Positions 42,414-51,438 of a stretch of 64,000 nucleotides of DNA are shown here, in pieces. Where the stretch lies: the NCBI GenBank assembly GCA_024636985.1, contig JAGXFY010000092.1, forward strand, positions 22,349 to 86,348, in the 5' to 3' direction. The notes below the pieces were generated by a model that worked only from the letters and a program-made list of their open reading frames with translations, ran no database searches and was not told where the DNA came from. Position 1 is the stretch's first letter. Every line of letters begins with the position of its first letter. A program made the translations under genes and the position numbers. This stretch comes from Petrocella sp024636985 (GTDB lineage: Bacteria > Bacillota > Clostridia > Lachnospirales > Vallitaleaceae).

Positions 42414-43163
42414 ATGATCTATTTATATGATGGCCAGTTTGACGGGTTTTTAACCTGTATCTACCACCACTACTATGAAGAAAAAACAGAAGGCATTTAT
42501 GAAGAAAAAATTTATGAGCCTAAGCTTTTAGATATAAGTAAATATATTATAACGGATCCTCAAAAATCAACAAAGGTACATCAAGCCATGTTGGATCAGT
42601 TCTCGGAATATATGTATTTTAATATTTACCATACTTTTTTATCGAATGTTTATGACAAAGACACCATATTGCTTAATTGTCTGGAAATGGCTTTTAAGCA
42701 TGGTTTGGCTACGGATAGAATGCGCTCGGTAGATGCCATTTATCAAGTACTTAAGATTGGAAGGCAAGTGGGGTTTGAGAAACATCGGTTTATGGGATTG
42801 CTTAGATTTTCAGATTTGGGACAATATCTATATGCCCGATTTGAACCGGATCATAATATTATCAGCTTGCTCGGCGAGCATTTCTCAGATCGATTTAGAG
42901 AAGAAAAATTCATTATCCACGATGTAAGAAGGGCTATAGCTATAATAGGACATAAAGGTCAATGGCTGTTGACGGACTTTAATCACATTGTCGAAGACGA
43001 TTTATTAGATGAGGAGATTTTCTTCAGAAAGCTATGGCAAACTTATTTTGACAAGATTGCCATAGAAGATCGAATCAATCTTAAATTACAGCAAAACTTT
43101 GTTCCAAAGAAGTACCGCAAGCATTTGCTGGAATTTGGCGCAAATACAGATAAATCAAAGTAG
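42414..43163 (+). CDS. DUF4130-type DNA metabolism protein (TIGR03915 type)
   Basis: 249 residues. It starts IYLYDGQFDGFLTCIYHHYYE, typical of the family, and carries the DUF4130 region (about 85-240: VGFEKHRFMGLLRFSDLGQYLYARFEPDHNIISLLGEHFSDRF). Families of this type resemble uracil-DNA-glycosylase partners and nearly always follow the radical SAM gene. Together they are predicted to act on a DNA base. The ribosome binding site (GAGGTGAAAC) overlaps the end of the upstream gene. Confidence 0.86.
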   Translation: MIYLYDGQFDGFLTCIYHHYYEEKTEGIYEEKIYEPKLLDISKYIITDPQKSTKVHQAMLDQFSEYMYFNIYHTFLSNVYDKDTILLNCLEMAFKHGLATDRMRSVDAIYQVLKIGRQVGFEKHRFMGLLRFSDLGQYLYARFEPDHNIISLLGEHFSDRFREEKFIIHDVRRAIAIIGHKGQWLLTDFNHIVEDDLLDEEIFFRKLWQTYFDKIAIEDRINLKLQQNFVPKKYRKHLLEFGANTDKSK

Positions 43164-43192
43164 AAGAATATGAAGAATTTTGGACAAAAAAC

Positions 43193-43220
43193 AAGCACCT
43201 AAGACTTTCGTCTGGTGCTT
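43193..43220 (+). terminator. Hairpin after the radical SAM pair
   Basis: AAGCACC/GGTGCTT with inner AGAC/GTCT and a TTTC loop; no T run. The remaining 200 bases to 43415 hold nothing recognisable. Confidence 0.55.
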
Positions 43221-43415
43221 ATAAAGGATGAGGGGGAGAGTATTTAATATGTAAGAGGTAACTAATTCTTACTCTCTTATAATAACGGATTAATATGTAT
43301 GTGGTATGTAAAAAATGTGAATCTTTTGTGAACTATAAAATTATTTTATTATCTAGGGCTAAGTCTTAAAAATATAGCGTTGAATAAGGCAACAATGCTT
43401 TAACCAACAGTGTTC

Positions 43416-45041
43416 TTAAGACTTACTATGGTGTATTATGCGATCTTTGCCATCATATCGAAAGGTTGCTGGTGACATGTGGAAATGTTGCTTAAAAATA
43501 GCAATGTAGTATTCAGGATTAGAAAAGCCGATTTTTTCTGATATGGAAGTGATCGAATCAGTCGTATTTTTAAGCAACTCTTTTGATACGCTTAAGCGTA
43601 TATCCATACAGAATTCATAAAAGGTCTGCTTTTCCTTGTCCATAATAATTTGTTCCAAGTGATAAGGGGTTGTTTTTAAGAATTGAGCCGCCCGTCTGAG
43701 TGAGATTTTACTGGCATAATAAGTGTGGACATATCGGTAAAGTGCATCAATAAGCGCCTTGTCGGATGTTTGTAAGCCTTTTAATTGATAAGTACAGATC
43801 TTAGAAATGGCATCTTTAAGGTACGTATGGGCTTGATTAAGATTGTCGATGGTGTTAATCTCTCCCAGACGCACATAAGATTTAAAAAAATCTTCAATAG
43901 ATAGTCCATTTTCCAAGGCATTACGGTTGATATTGACTAATAGATCAATAATCATAATCTGATAATAATGCTTTGGTAGGTGACTGTCTACTTTGAGGGC
44001 TTCAAATATTACATCCAAATAATCTAAGGACGCTTCAAGATGACCATTGACTGTCGCATAAATCATCAGTTGTTCTTTGTCTCGTGGGTAGAAATATGCA
44101 ATATCACCTTTGCCGGGGATATAATTGACATGAATAATAGAGCCTTGACCTAAATAATGACTGTTTCTTAAAGCCGCCCGTGCTTGATGATAAGAGACAC
44201 TAATGAACATAGGTCTATGATAAGTTTTGCCAAGTCCTATAGTCACTCTAATGTTTTGTACAGAAGCAAGAAGTTCTTGTAGGTTATAAGCATGATTGAA
44301 CAAATCATCCTCATCCATTTCCGTCGTAAAAATAAAAGAAAGTTCATCATACCGGTTGATGAAGACAAAGCCGAGTTGGTTTTTTTCAACATAATCCGAT
44401 ACAATATTTAGAGCATTAAAGATTAAGAATTGCCTTTCCTCTTCATCAAGGGCGAGTTGATAGGTTCTATAATGGTCAAGTCTGATAACACCCACAGTAA
44501 AGCTATTATTGTAAGGAATTTTAAAATAGTCCATTTGATTGTAAATAGTTGAGTCACTGTCAATATGCCCGTGTAGGAGATTGATAAGAAATCGGTCTCT
44601 AAAAACACTAAGATGGTTTTCATAAGAAGCGCGTACTACTTTTAAAGCGTTTCTTTTTTGGACGTCCTCATCAACAATATGGCTCATATGAATGATGCTT
44701 TTTACTACATCATTACGACGAATAGGTTTAAAAAGAAAGTCCATCCGTCCTTGAGCCATAATATCCTTTGAACTATTGAAGCGGTTATAATCGGTAAATA
44801 GTATCATATGCATATTTGGATATTTCTCGCTGTTATCTATAAAAAGTTGAAGGCCGGTTTTTTTGGGTAATACATCATCGGCAACAATTAAATGCACTTC
44901 CATCTTTTCAAGTAAGGCTTCGGCTTGTTCAGCACTGGTCACTTCGCCTATGATTTCAAAATCTTGTTTAGATTCCTGAAGAAATAGCCTGATTTTCTCA
45001 TGATTTGATTTTTGTTGATCAACAATCATTATATTGTACAT
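43416..45041 (-). CDS. AraC-type response regulator (YesN type)
   Basis: 541 residues. An N-terminal receiver domain (about 2-120) has the likely phospho-acceptor Asp55 in IVADDVLP and Lys in FLFKPI. A long middle region (about 130-430), probably with a sensor-like fold, leads to a C-terminal AraC double helix-turn-helix (about 435-535: ISLRRAAQFLKTTPYHLEQII and ITSISEKIGFSNPEYYIAIFKQHF). YesN-type regulators usually control sugar uptake with a YesM kinase, but no histidine kinase or sugar transporter is adjacent. GGAGGT precedes the ATG. Confidence 0.9.
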   Translation of the reverse strand: MYNIMIVDQQKSNHEKIRLFLQESKQDFEIIGEVTSAEQAEALLEKMEVHLIVADDVLPKKTGLQLFIDNSEKYPNMHMILFTDYNRFNSSKDIMAQGRMDFLFKPIRRNDVVKSIIHMSHIVDEDVQKRNALKVVRASYENHLSVFRDRFLINLLHGHIDSDSTIYNQMDYFKIPYNNSFTVGVIRLDHYRTYQLALDEEERQFLIFNALNIVSDYVEKNQLGFVFINRYDELSFIFTTEMDEDDLFNHAYNLQELLASVQNIRVTIGLGKTYHRPMFISVSYHQARAALRNSHYLGQGSIIHVNYIPGKGDIAYFYPRDKEQLMIYATVNGHLEASLDYLDVIFEALKVDSHLPKHYYQIMIIDLLVNINRNALENGLSIEDFFKSYVRLGEINTIDNLNQAHTYLKDAISKICTYQLKGLQTSDKALIDALYRYVHTYYASKISLRRAAQFLKTTPYHLEQIIMDKEKQTFYEFCMDIRLSVSKELLKNTTDSITSISEKIGFSNPEYYIAIFKQHFHMSPATFRYDGKDRIIHHSKS

Positions 45042-45097
45042 AAGCGCACCTCCTTGTACTTATTATATCGGCATTTCTAAACCATCTCTATAACCAA

Positions 45098-45171
45098 GGT
45101 TAAAGCTTCAAAACTATATAGTTGAACTTTCACATAGAATATGTAGTTACGAAAGTATCAACGCCTTAACC
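45098..45171 (+). repeat. Dispersed palindrome family A, complete long form
   Basis: 74 bp from GGTTAAAG to CCTTAACC, containing CAAAACTATATAGTTGAAC and ATGTAGTTACGAAAGTATC. It lies between the divergent response regulator and tadA. Confidence 0.8.
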
Positions 45172-45176
45172 AATCG

Positions 45177-45185
45177 TGTTATAAT
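45177..45185 (+). promoter_or_regulatory. Extended -10 promoter of tadA
   Basis: TGTTATAAT, six bases after the end of the family A repeat, so the repeat supplies the -35 region. Confidence 0.5.
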
Positions 45186-45227
45186 AGGAGAAAAAAAGAC
45201 AGTAATAAGTAGAAAGTAGTGTGTTAA

Positions 45228-45716
45228 ATGGAAAAGTGGATGGAAGAAGCCATTAAAGAAGGAAAGAAAGCAGCAAAAATTATGGAAGTCCCTATTGGGG
45301 CTATTATTGTACATGAAGGACAAATTATTGGAAGAGGCTATAATCAACGCAATTCAAAAAAATCTACTTTGGCGCATGCAGAATTAATAGCCATAGAAGA
45401 AGCCAGTAAAGTTATAGGGGACTGGCGACTGGAAGGTTGTACCATGTATGTAACGGTGGAACCTTGCCCTATGTGTGCAGGAGCTATTGTTCAGGCACGA
45501 CTGGATAAAGTGGTTATTGGTACCATGAATCTGAAAGCCGGATGTGCCGGGTCCATTTACAATCTACTAGATGATTCTAGGTTCAATCATCAAGTTAGTG
45601 TGGTAACCGGAGTCTGCCAAGAGGCCTGTGCAACCATGATGTCGGAGTTTTTCAAAACCCTTCGTGAGGTGAAAAAAACAGATAAAATAGATGATCGATT
45701 CATAGAAGAATTGTGA
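45228..45716 (+). CDS. tadA: tRNA adenosine(34) deaminase
   Basis: 162 residues. It converts A34 to inosine in tRNA-Arg(ACG). The zinc site is HAELIAIEEA (His and catalytic Glu) and PCPMCAGAI (two Cys). VPIGAIIVHEG and GTMNLKAGCAGS are family features. The ribosome binding site is weak (AAAGTAG). It lies next to SRP RNA and near dnaX, a gene order common in Firmicutes. Confidence 0.96.
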   Translation: MEKWMEEAIKEGKKAAKIMEVPIGAIIVHEGQIIGRGYNQRNSKKSTLAHAELIAIEEASKVIGDWRLEGCTMYVTVEPCPMCAGAIVQARLDKVVIGTMNLKAGCAGSIYNLLDDSRFNHQVSVVTGVCQEACATMMSEFFKTLREVKKTDKIDDRFIEEL

Positions 45717-45737
45717 TAGAAATTATCTGGCTACAGG

Positions 45738-45766
45738 TTGACAGAAAGTGGAAAAACCTATATACT
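45738..45766 (+). promoter_or_regulatory. Sigma-A promoter of SRP RNA
   Basis: TTGACA, 17 bases, TATACT, a strong promoter as expected for a stable RNA. The start near 45773 leaves about 50 bases to be trimmed from the precursor. Confidence 0.8.
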
Positions 45767-45824
45767 TATTGAGCATTAGAAATAACCATGAAAGCTTGTG
45801 TGTCGTTTAATGAAGCCAAAAAGT

Positions 45825-46090
45825 TTCCGTGCAGCTGGGGAGTTAGCGGTGCCCTGTACCTGCAATCCGCTATAGCAGGAGTGATATCAATCCGAGGGTC
45901 GAAGAATGTGGGGCCGCCCTTAAAAAGTGACGATGACGATCTGGTCTTACGCAATGAGAATCTGTGAACCGTGTCAGATCCTGACGGAAGCAGCACTAAG
46001 CAGAACATCTTGTGTGCCGTAAGGGTGCCGGATTTGAGTAAACTAGTAAGGTAACGCCTGTGTTTGAGATTCGATGTGCGATGCACGGAA
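45825..46090 (+). ncRNA. ffs: Signal recognition particle RNA, large Bacillus type
   Basis: About 266 bases. The ends pair (TTCCGTGC/GCACGGAA). The 5' Alu-like domain has GGGGAGTTAGCGGTGCCCTG and CTGCAATCCGC. The apical S-domain loop with GTCAGATCCTGACGGAAGCAGC binds Ffh. Presence of the Alu domain is typical of Gram-positive SRP RNA and excludes the short 4.5S form. It lies between tadA and dnaX. Confidence 0.93.
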
Positions 46091-46104
46091 TTTAATAAAA
46101 ATAT

Positions 46105-46139
46105 AAAGACTCAAAGCTTTTTAAGCTTCGAGTCTTTTT
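46105..46139 (+). terminator. Terminator of SRP RNA
   Basis: AAAGACTC/GAGTCTTT with inner AAGCTT pairing and a T run, 15 bases after the mature 3' end. Confidence 0.85.
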
Positions 46140-46187
46140 CTTGTTCTTAGCGTTAGGGAAATTTTTTTATTGATGGCTATTTACTTG

Positions 46188-47432
46188 CTACTTTAGTACC
46201 ATAGGTTCTTCACTTGGATAGATGTGGTTGTATAAATCGTCAGCCCATTGTATAGATGTTGCATAAATCTGGGGAAGTGCATCCAGATGGATACCAGCTT
46301 TTTCTGCATAGCGGTAAGCAATATTGAAGTTCCCTTTTTCATAACCAAGGACCAATCGGTAGATGGGTGTATAAATTGTTTCCTTACCAAAAAGTGTAAT
46401 TTTTAATTCTCTTTCGATTGGAAGAGGTCCAACAGCATCCATCATATTTTTATCCAGTAAGACGTCCAAAACGGACAGTAATCCGATTAATTTCAAAGAG
46501 TCTGTATGCAACTTAGTCTTACTGATATGACCAATTTCTTCCATCATTTTCATACGTACCATAGATAATTTAATAATCTCCGGTGTCTGTTCGCCTAACA
46601 AAGAATCCATAAGTGCAATATTGAGCCAATTCTTAAAGGACTGCACACCAACCATAGCGAGAGCATGTTGAACAGATTGAATCTTATTCATGAAATAGTG
46701 ACTTGAATTAACCAACCTAAGAAGTTTAATGGTGAGATTGATATCTTCTTCTATACGTTTTGAGATTTCCTTAATATTAGGTTCACTTTCATTTGATAAC
46801 TTTAATATTTCAACATTATTTAAGTTGGAGTGTTGTAGTATTTTCCCTTTTGTTAGCGTTGGCTTACAGAAGTAGTAACCTTGAAAAAGCTCAAACCCCA
46901 TCCGTTTAAGCGTTTCATAGCTACCATGGCTCTCTATATTTTTTGCCAAAAGTATTTGAGTGGTCATTTGGAAACGCTTTACAATCCGTTTAAGACTACT
47001 AGCTGTGTTCTGAGTAAGATCGACTTGGATGATATCCACCAATTCAAGTAGATTGTTATGTGGGTAGGTGTCGATATAACCAGCTAAGGAAATAAGATAA
47101 CCATCATTTTTGAATTCACTAATTTTATCTAAGAAAATAGGATCAGGAACAACATCCGAAGGAATCTGAATAATTGTGGTACTTTTGTTTAAGAGTAGAG
47201 GACTATCTTTAAGAACTAATTCCCGATCAAAATTGATGAAAGCAATATGGCCACCCATTAAAGTATCCATGCCAACATCTAAGTAACTGTTGAGCAATAG
47301 GCGAGATGTGGCCTGGTCATACTCGCTGTCTACATTTTCAGGAGAGTTTAAACTGCTTCTATAGATAATCTCATATCCAATCACGATTTGATTACGATCA
47401 AATATGGGTTGTCTTGCTAAATAAAAATTCAT
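46188..47432 (-). CDS. EAL-HDOD signalling protein, EAL part degenerate
   Basis: 414 residues. The N-terminal EAL-like domain (about 1-200) starts YLARQPIFDRNQIVIGYEIIYR, where YEIIYR replaces the EALLR motif and most metal-binding acidic residues are lost, so phosphodiesterase activity is unlikely. The HDOD domain (about 205-400; ILKLSNESEPNIKEISKRIEEDINLTIKLLRLVNSSHY, IQSVQHALAMVGVQSFKNWL) lacks the HD metal pair. Similar to YuxH and CdgJ, which influence motility. AAGGTGGTG precedes the start. Confidence 0.88.
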   Translation of the reverse strand: MNFYLARQPIFDRNQIVIGYEIIYRSSLNSPENVDSEYDQATSRLLLNSYLDVGMDTLMGGHIAFINFDRELVLKDSPLLLNKSTTIIQIPSDVVPDPIFLDKISEFKNDGYLISLAGYIDTYPHNNLLELVDIIQVDLTQNTASSLKRIVKRFQMTTQILLAKNIESHGSYETLKRMGFELFQGYYFCKPTLTKGKILQHSNLNNVEILKLSNESEPNIKEISKRIEEDINLTIKLLRLVNSSHYFMNKIQSVQHALAMVGVQSFKNWLNIALMDSLLGEQTPEIIKLSMVRMKMMEEIGHISKTKLHTDSLKLIGLLSVLDVLLDKNMMDAVGPLPIERELKITLFGKETIYTPIYRLVLGYEKGNFNIAYRYAEKAGIHLDALPQIYATSIQWADDLYNHIYPSEEPMVLK

Positions 47433-47607
47433 AGAATCACCACCTTATAGATATTATTATACCAAAAAGAATTGAATGTGTAAGTTTTTTTTGAAACATA
47501 GAGGGGTTCAGTTGAATTACAGTGTAATGAACTACACCAGTGTTCAAACTTGTGGTAAAATAGTAAAAGAGCATACTTGAATTAGAAACAGATAGGAAGT
47601 GACTTAA

Positions 47608-49209
47608 ATGGCGTATACAGCCTTATATAGAAAATGGCGTCCAAGAAGTTTCAAAGACTTGGTGGGACAAGACCATATTGTAAAAACACTTACAAATCAA
47701 ATCATGTCACAAAGGGTAACCCATGCTTATTTGTTGTGTGGTACTAGAGGAACGGGTAAGACATCTACTGCCAAGATATTTGCTCAGGCCATTAACTGTG
47801 ATGCACCGATAGAAGGTAACCCATGTCATAGGTGCCCTTCTTGTATGGATATTGAGGAAAAGGGAAGCATGAACATCATAGAAATTGATGCAGCATCTAA
47901 CAATGGTGTTGATAATATTAGGGACATTCGAGATGAAGTTAAGTACACGCCTACACTTGGAAAGTATAAAGTCTATATAATTGATGAGGTACATATGCTG
48001 TCAACAGGCGCATTTAATGCGTTACTAAAAACGTTGGAAGAGCCTCCAAAGCATGTTATATTTATTCTGGCTACAACTGAACCTCACAAAATACCGGCAA
48101 CGGTGCTTTCAAGATGCCAGCGCTATGACTTCAAAAGAATCACCATAGAGACAATTACCGGCGCACTAAAATCCTATATGGTACAAGAAAATATTACGAT
48201 CGAGGAAAAAGCCATTAACTATATTGCCAAAGTGGCCAATGGTTCCATGCGCGATGCTCTCAGTATCCTTGACCAATGTATTGCTTTTTATATTGGAGAA
48301 GATGTAACGCTTGAAAAAGTATTGGATGTTCTAGGTGCAGTCGATCATGAGGTTTTTGCTCAGTTAACAGATGCCTTACTTGACCGGAATGCAAAAGCTT
48401 GTATGGACATTGTGGAGAAAATCACCATGCAAGGTAGAGATATTTTGCAGTTTATACTGGATACGGTTAACCACCTTAGGAATCTACTAGTGGTGAAGAG
48501 TGTGGATGAACCGGATGAGATACTGGATATGACCATGGACCAGATCCTCTTACTTAAGACGCAAAGCATACGTTTTAAAGAAGAAACCATTCTTTATTAT
48601 ATCAAGCAACTATCTAACCTTGAAAATAAAATCAAATACATGTCGGGTGAGAGAATTCTCCTTGAAGTGGAGTTGCTTAAGTTGTGCAACCCAGATATGG
48701 ATGATACAAATGAAGGTCTAAGACATCGATTAACCTACCTTGAAGAAACAGTAAAAAAAGGCATCATGGTTCATGAAACCTTGCCGGAAAAGCAAACATC
48801 AAAAGAGGCACCTAAGAAGTCTTTGCAAAAAGTAATTGATATTGATGCTGTACCAGAGGATATAAAACAGGTCATTCACAATTGGAAGGGTGTGGTGGAA
48901 CACACACACACCGTAACCAAAGCCTTTTTAAAAAGTGCTTTTCCGATTAATTTAGAAGATGATGTGGTGTATATCGTATGCGACAGTGAAATTGGAAAAA
49001 ACCACTTGTCACAAGAAGAAAATATGGGTAAAATAGACCATGTGCTTAAGCAGATGTTCGATAAGAAATTCAACATCAAGGTTATTGATCAAGAAGACTA
49101 TAATCAAATAACCCAGAGACAAATGAGCAAAGACGAAAGTTTGAAAGATGCCAAGAACGTATATGAGCAGATTAAATCAAAGATAAACTTTGACATTGAG
49201 ATTAGATAG
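47608..49209 (+). CDS. dnaX: DNA polymerase III subunits gamma/tau
   Basis: 533 residues, the clamp-loader motor. Walker A is GTRGTGKTS, the zinc module is C-x8-C-x2-C-x2-C around CHRCPSC, Walker B is IDEVHML, the SRC motif is LSRCQRYDF. The C-terminal tau part (about 380-533) is variable. No frameshift signal for a separate gamma was looked for in detail. AGGAAGTG lies before the ATG. First gene of dnaX-ybaB-recR. Confidence 0.96.
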   Translation: MAYTALYRKWRPRSFKDLVGQDHIVKTLTNQIMSQRVTHAYLLCGTRGTGKTSTAKIFAQAINCDAPIEGNPCHRCPSCMDIEEKGSMNIIEIDAASNNGVDNIRDIRDEVKYTPTLGKYKVYIIDEVHMLSTGAFNALLKTLEEPPKHVIFILATTEPHKIPATVLSRCQRYDFKRITIETITGALKSYMVQENITIEEKAINYIAKVANGSMRDALSILDQCIAFYIGEDVTLEKVLDVLGAVDHEVFAQLTDALLDRNAKACMDIVEKITMQGRDILQFILDTVNHLRNLLVVKSVDEPDEILDMTMDQILLLKTQSIRFKEETILYYIKQLSNLENKIKYMSGERILLEVELLKLCNPDMDDTNEGLRHRLTYLEETVKKGIMVHETLPEKQTSKEAPKKSLQKVIDIDAVPEDIKQVIHNWKGVVEHTHTVTKAFLKSAFPINLEDDVVYIVCDSEIGKNHLSQEENMGKIDHVLKQMFDKKFNIKVIDQEDYNQITQRQMSKDESLKDAKNVYEQIKSKINFDIEIR

Positions 49210-49220
49210 GAGGCAATAAT

Positions 49221-49571
49221 ATGGCAAAGCGTGGAGGATTCCCAGGTGCAGGCGCACCGGGTAACATGAACAACCTTATGAAACAGGCACAAAAAATGCA
49301 AAAGCAGATGGCAGAAATGCAGGAAAATCTGGATAAACAATTGTTTGAAGCAACAGCTGGTGGTGGTGTGGTTAAAGCGGAGGTTAATGGAAAAAAAGAG
49401 TTGACCAAAGTCACCATAGACCCTGAAGCAGTTGATCCAGACGATGTAGAAATGCTTGAGGACTTAGTTGTTGCAGCGGTTAATGAAGCAATTCGAAAAG
49501 CCGAAGAAGAGGTAAGCGGCCAAATGTCTAAAATGACAGGTGGTATGAACTTACCGGGTGGGTTGTTTTAA
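49221..49571 (+). CDS. YbaB/EbfC nucleoid-associated protein
   Basis: 116 residues with a Gly/Ala-rich start (GGFPGAGAPGNMNNLMKQ), a coiled helix (MKQAQKMQKQMAEMQENL) and the KAEVNGKKELTKVTIDPEAVDPDD core. It forms a tweezer-like DNA-binding dimer. The dnaX-ybaB-recR order is conserved across bacteria. AGGAGG precedes the ATG. Confidence 0.96.
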   Translation: MAKRGGFPGAGAPGNMNNLMKQAQKMQKQMAEMQENLDKQLFEATAGGGVVKAEVNGKKELTKVTIDPEAVDPDDVEMLEDLVVAAVNEAIRKAEEEVSGQMSKMTGGMNLPGGLF

Positions 49572-49594
49572 CGAGCAATCGAAGGATGGTAGAA

Positions 49595-50194
49595 ATGGAT
49601 TATTTTGGTAATCATGTAGGAAGACTCATTGATGAGTTGTCAAAGCTTCCGGGAATCGGTAACAAAACGGCCCAAAGACTGGCCTTTCACATCATAGGTA
49701 TGCCGGAAGCTTCGGCAGAGAATCTGGCGAAGGCGATTGTTCATGCTAAGCGTCATATTAAGTTTTGTAGTAAATGCTATACATTAACAGACGATACATT
49801 ATGCCCGATCTGTAAAAGCACCAACCGAGATCAGGAAACCATCATGGTCGTTGAGGCATCTAGAGATATGGCTGCTTATGAAAAGACCAGGCAATACAAA
49901 GGTCTCTATCACGTGCTTCATGGTGCCATATCGCCTTTATTGAATGTGGGGCCAAACGACATAAAAGTACGCGAATTATTGTTGCGTCTTGAACCGGAAA
50001 ATACACAGGAGGTCATATTAGCCACCAACTCATCTGTAGAAGGAGAGGCGACGGCTGTATACCTTAGTAAGTTGATAAAACCCTCTGGCATTAAAGTCAC
50101 ACGTATAGCCAATGGCGTCCCTGTCGGCGGTGATCTAGAGTATGTGGATGAGATAACCCTCTCAAGAGCCTTGGAGGGAAGGGTACTTTTATAA
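49595..50194 (+). CDS. recR: Recombination mediator RecR
   Basis: 199 residues from the ATG at 49595, eight bases after GAAGGA (an ATG at 49586 overlaps that site). HhH motif LSKLPGIGNKTAQRLAFH, Cys4 zinc finger (CSKCYTLTDDTLCPIC), Toprim domain (VVEASRDMAAYE) and the C-terminal GGDLEYVDEITLSRALEGR. It works with RecF/RecO to load RecA. Confidence 0.97.
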   Translation: MDYFGNHVGRLIDELSKLPGIGNKTAQRLAFHIIGMPEASAENLAKAIVHAKRHIKFCSKCYTLTDDTLCPICKSTNRDQETIMVVEASRDMAAYEKTRQYKGLYHVLHGAISPLLNVGPNDIKVRELLLRLEPENTQEVILATNSSVEGEATAVYLSKLIKPSGIKVTRIANGVPVGGDLEYVDEITLSRALEGRVLL

Positions 50195-50217
50195 TTTTCA
50201 ATACATTAAAATTGCGT

Positions 50218-50249
50218 AAAAAAACCTTCTAAATTAAGAAGGTTTTTTT
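50218..50249 (+). terminator. Terminator after recR, bidirectional
   Basis: CCTTCT/AGAAGG flanked by seven A and seven T. Confidence 0.85.
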
Positions 50250-50277
50250 GTGTATTCAAATACAATCTAAAAGGTTA

Positions 50278-51435
50278 CTAAGCACCGTTTTGGGTGACAA
50301 AATATGCGATGATAAGGATGATGGTAAGCGTTAATAGAATTGCACCGGCAATTTTCCAAGGGCTTTTGGGGAAATCACCATGAACCAAGCCGGTTTGGCC
50401 ATTGACCATAAAATGATATACTTTGGTTTTGTACTGATAGCTGGAAAGCCAAATAGGTAAAAGTATATGTTTATAAGTAATAGCGTTGTATGCGGTGTCT
50501 ATATTCAAAAATCGGACTTGGTCGCCACCAATTTTTCTCGTGACTTCTGATTTTAGAGTATCATCAACCATTCTAATACCCGACGTCCAACCTTCTTCTA
50601 AAGATATGCTATAGCGCTCTGCAAAAAAACCGGATAGATACTCCGGTTTGTAGGCGACCAAAGCAGATAAATTAAAAGGTTCAATTTTCTTGAGCATAAG
50701 GTCATCCACTTTATTGGATGCTCGAACAAGTACGTCATCAAAAAACCTGGGATAGTCACCTCTAACGTGGGTCCATCGCGTCCTTCTTTCTTGGTATGTC
50801 TGGGTTTTCCCGTCAACAACCCGTGTTCGTGTCACATAATAATAATCCCCTCGGTCTGCTGTATAATAAGAATAAGTATGGGTATCATAGGTCCAATAAG
50901 GTACATAAGTCCCTAAAAGTTGATGATTGTTATATTCTTTTTTTAAGTCATTTGGGGCGAACCAACGTTTTGCTAACCATTGTTTGAATTTAACTTCTGC
51001 CTCTTGCTGATCCACTTTAAAAGGTATCAAATAGTGAGGTGGGATGGTCTTTTGTGTTTCATGCAAAGAAATATATGAGGAGCCGCAATAGTTACAGAAT
51101 TTTGCTTGAGCATGTGCCTCGAAGATAACTTCAGCACCACAATTTTTACAGGAGAAGCTTTGAACCTCTGCCTCATCCCAAGTACTTAGGTCTTCTTTTA
51201 AAGCAGACTCAAAACAAAGTTCAACAATCTGGACCTGCTCTGCCATAATATCACGGGTTGAGCCGCAATGAGAACATTTAAGATTTGACCCTTCAGGGTT
51301 ATACTGCATCTTCCCCCCACAAGAGGCACAAGGTACCATTAGTGCGTCATCAAATTGTTCTTCTATGATTTCAACGACTTCATCTGTATCGTCGGCCATA
51401 GAATCTGTCAATTCTCTTTCATTTATATCTTTCAT
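50278..51435 (-). CDS. Zinc-ribbon membrane protein paired with an SPFH protein
   Basis: 385 residues. An acidic start (about 1-30), a first zinc ribbon (CASCGGKM and CSHCGST), a second one (CKNCGAEV and CNYCGSS), a large soluble region rich in aromatic residues (PYWTYDTHTYSYYTADRGDYYYV) and one C-terminal membrane segment (about 360-380). It is the usual partner of the YdjI-like SPFH protein. Its ribosome binding site AGGAGTAG is the very end of the SPFH gene, so translation is coupled. Function unknown; a stress or envelope role is inferred. Confidence 0.78.
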   Translation of the reverse strand: MKDINERELTDSMADDTDEVVEIIEEQFDDALMVPCASCGGKMQYNPEGSNLKCSHCGSTRDIMAEQVQIVELCFESALKEDLSTWDEAEVQSFSCKNCGAEVIFEAHAQAKFCNYCGSSYISLHETQKTIPPHYLIPFKVDQQEAEVKFKQWLAKRWFAPNDLKKEYNNHQLLGTYVPYWTYDTHTYSYYTADRGDYYYVTRTRVVDGKTQTYQERRTRWTHVRGDYPRFFDDVLVRASNKVDDLMLKKIEPFNLSALVAYKPEYLSGFFAERYSISLEEGWTSGIRMVDDTLKSEVTRKIGGDQVRFLNIDTAYNAITYKHILLPIWLSSYQYKTKVYHFMVNGQTGLVHGDFPKSPWKIAGAILLTLTIILIIAYFVTQNGA

Positions 51436-51438
51436 GGC

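Noticed and set aside
45766..46086. 106-residue minus-strand frame over the SRP RNA
   Set aside because: The region is a stable RNA gene with paired ends and the conserved Ffh-binding loop; the frame is chance.
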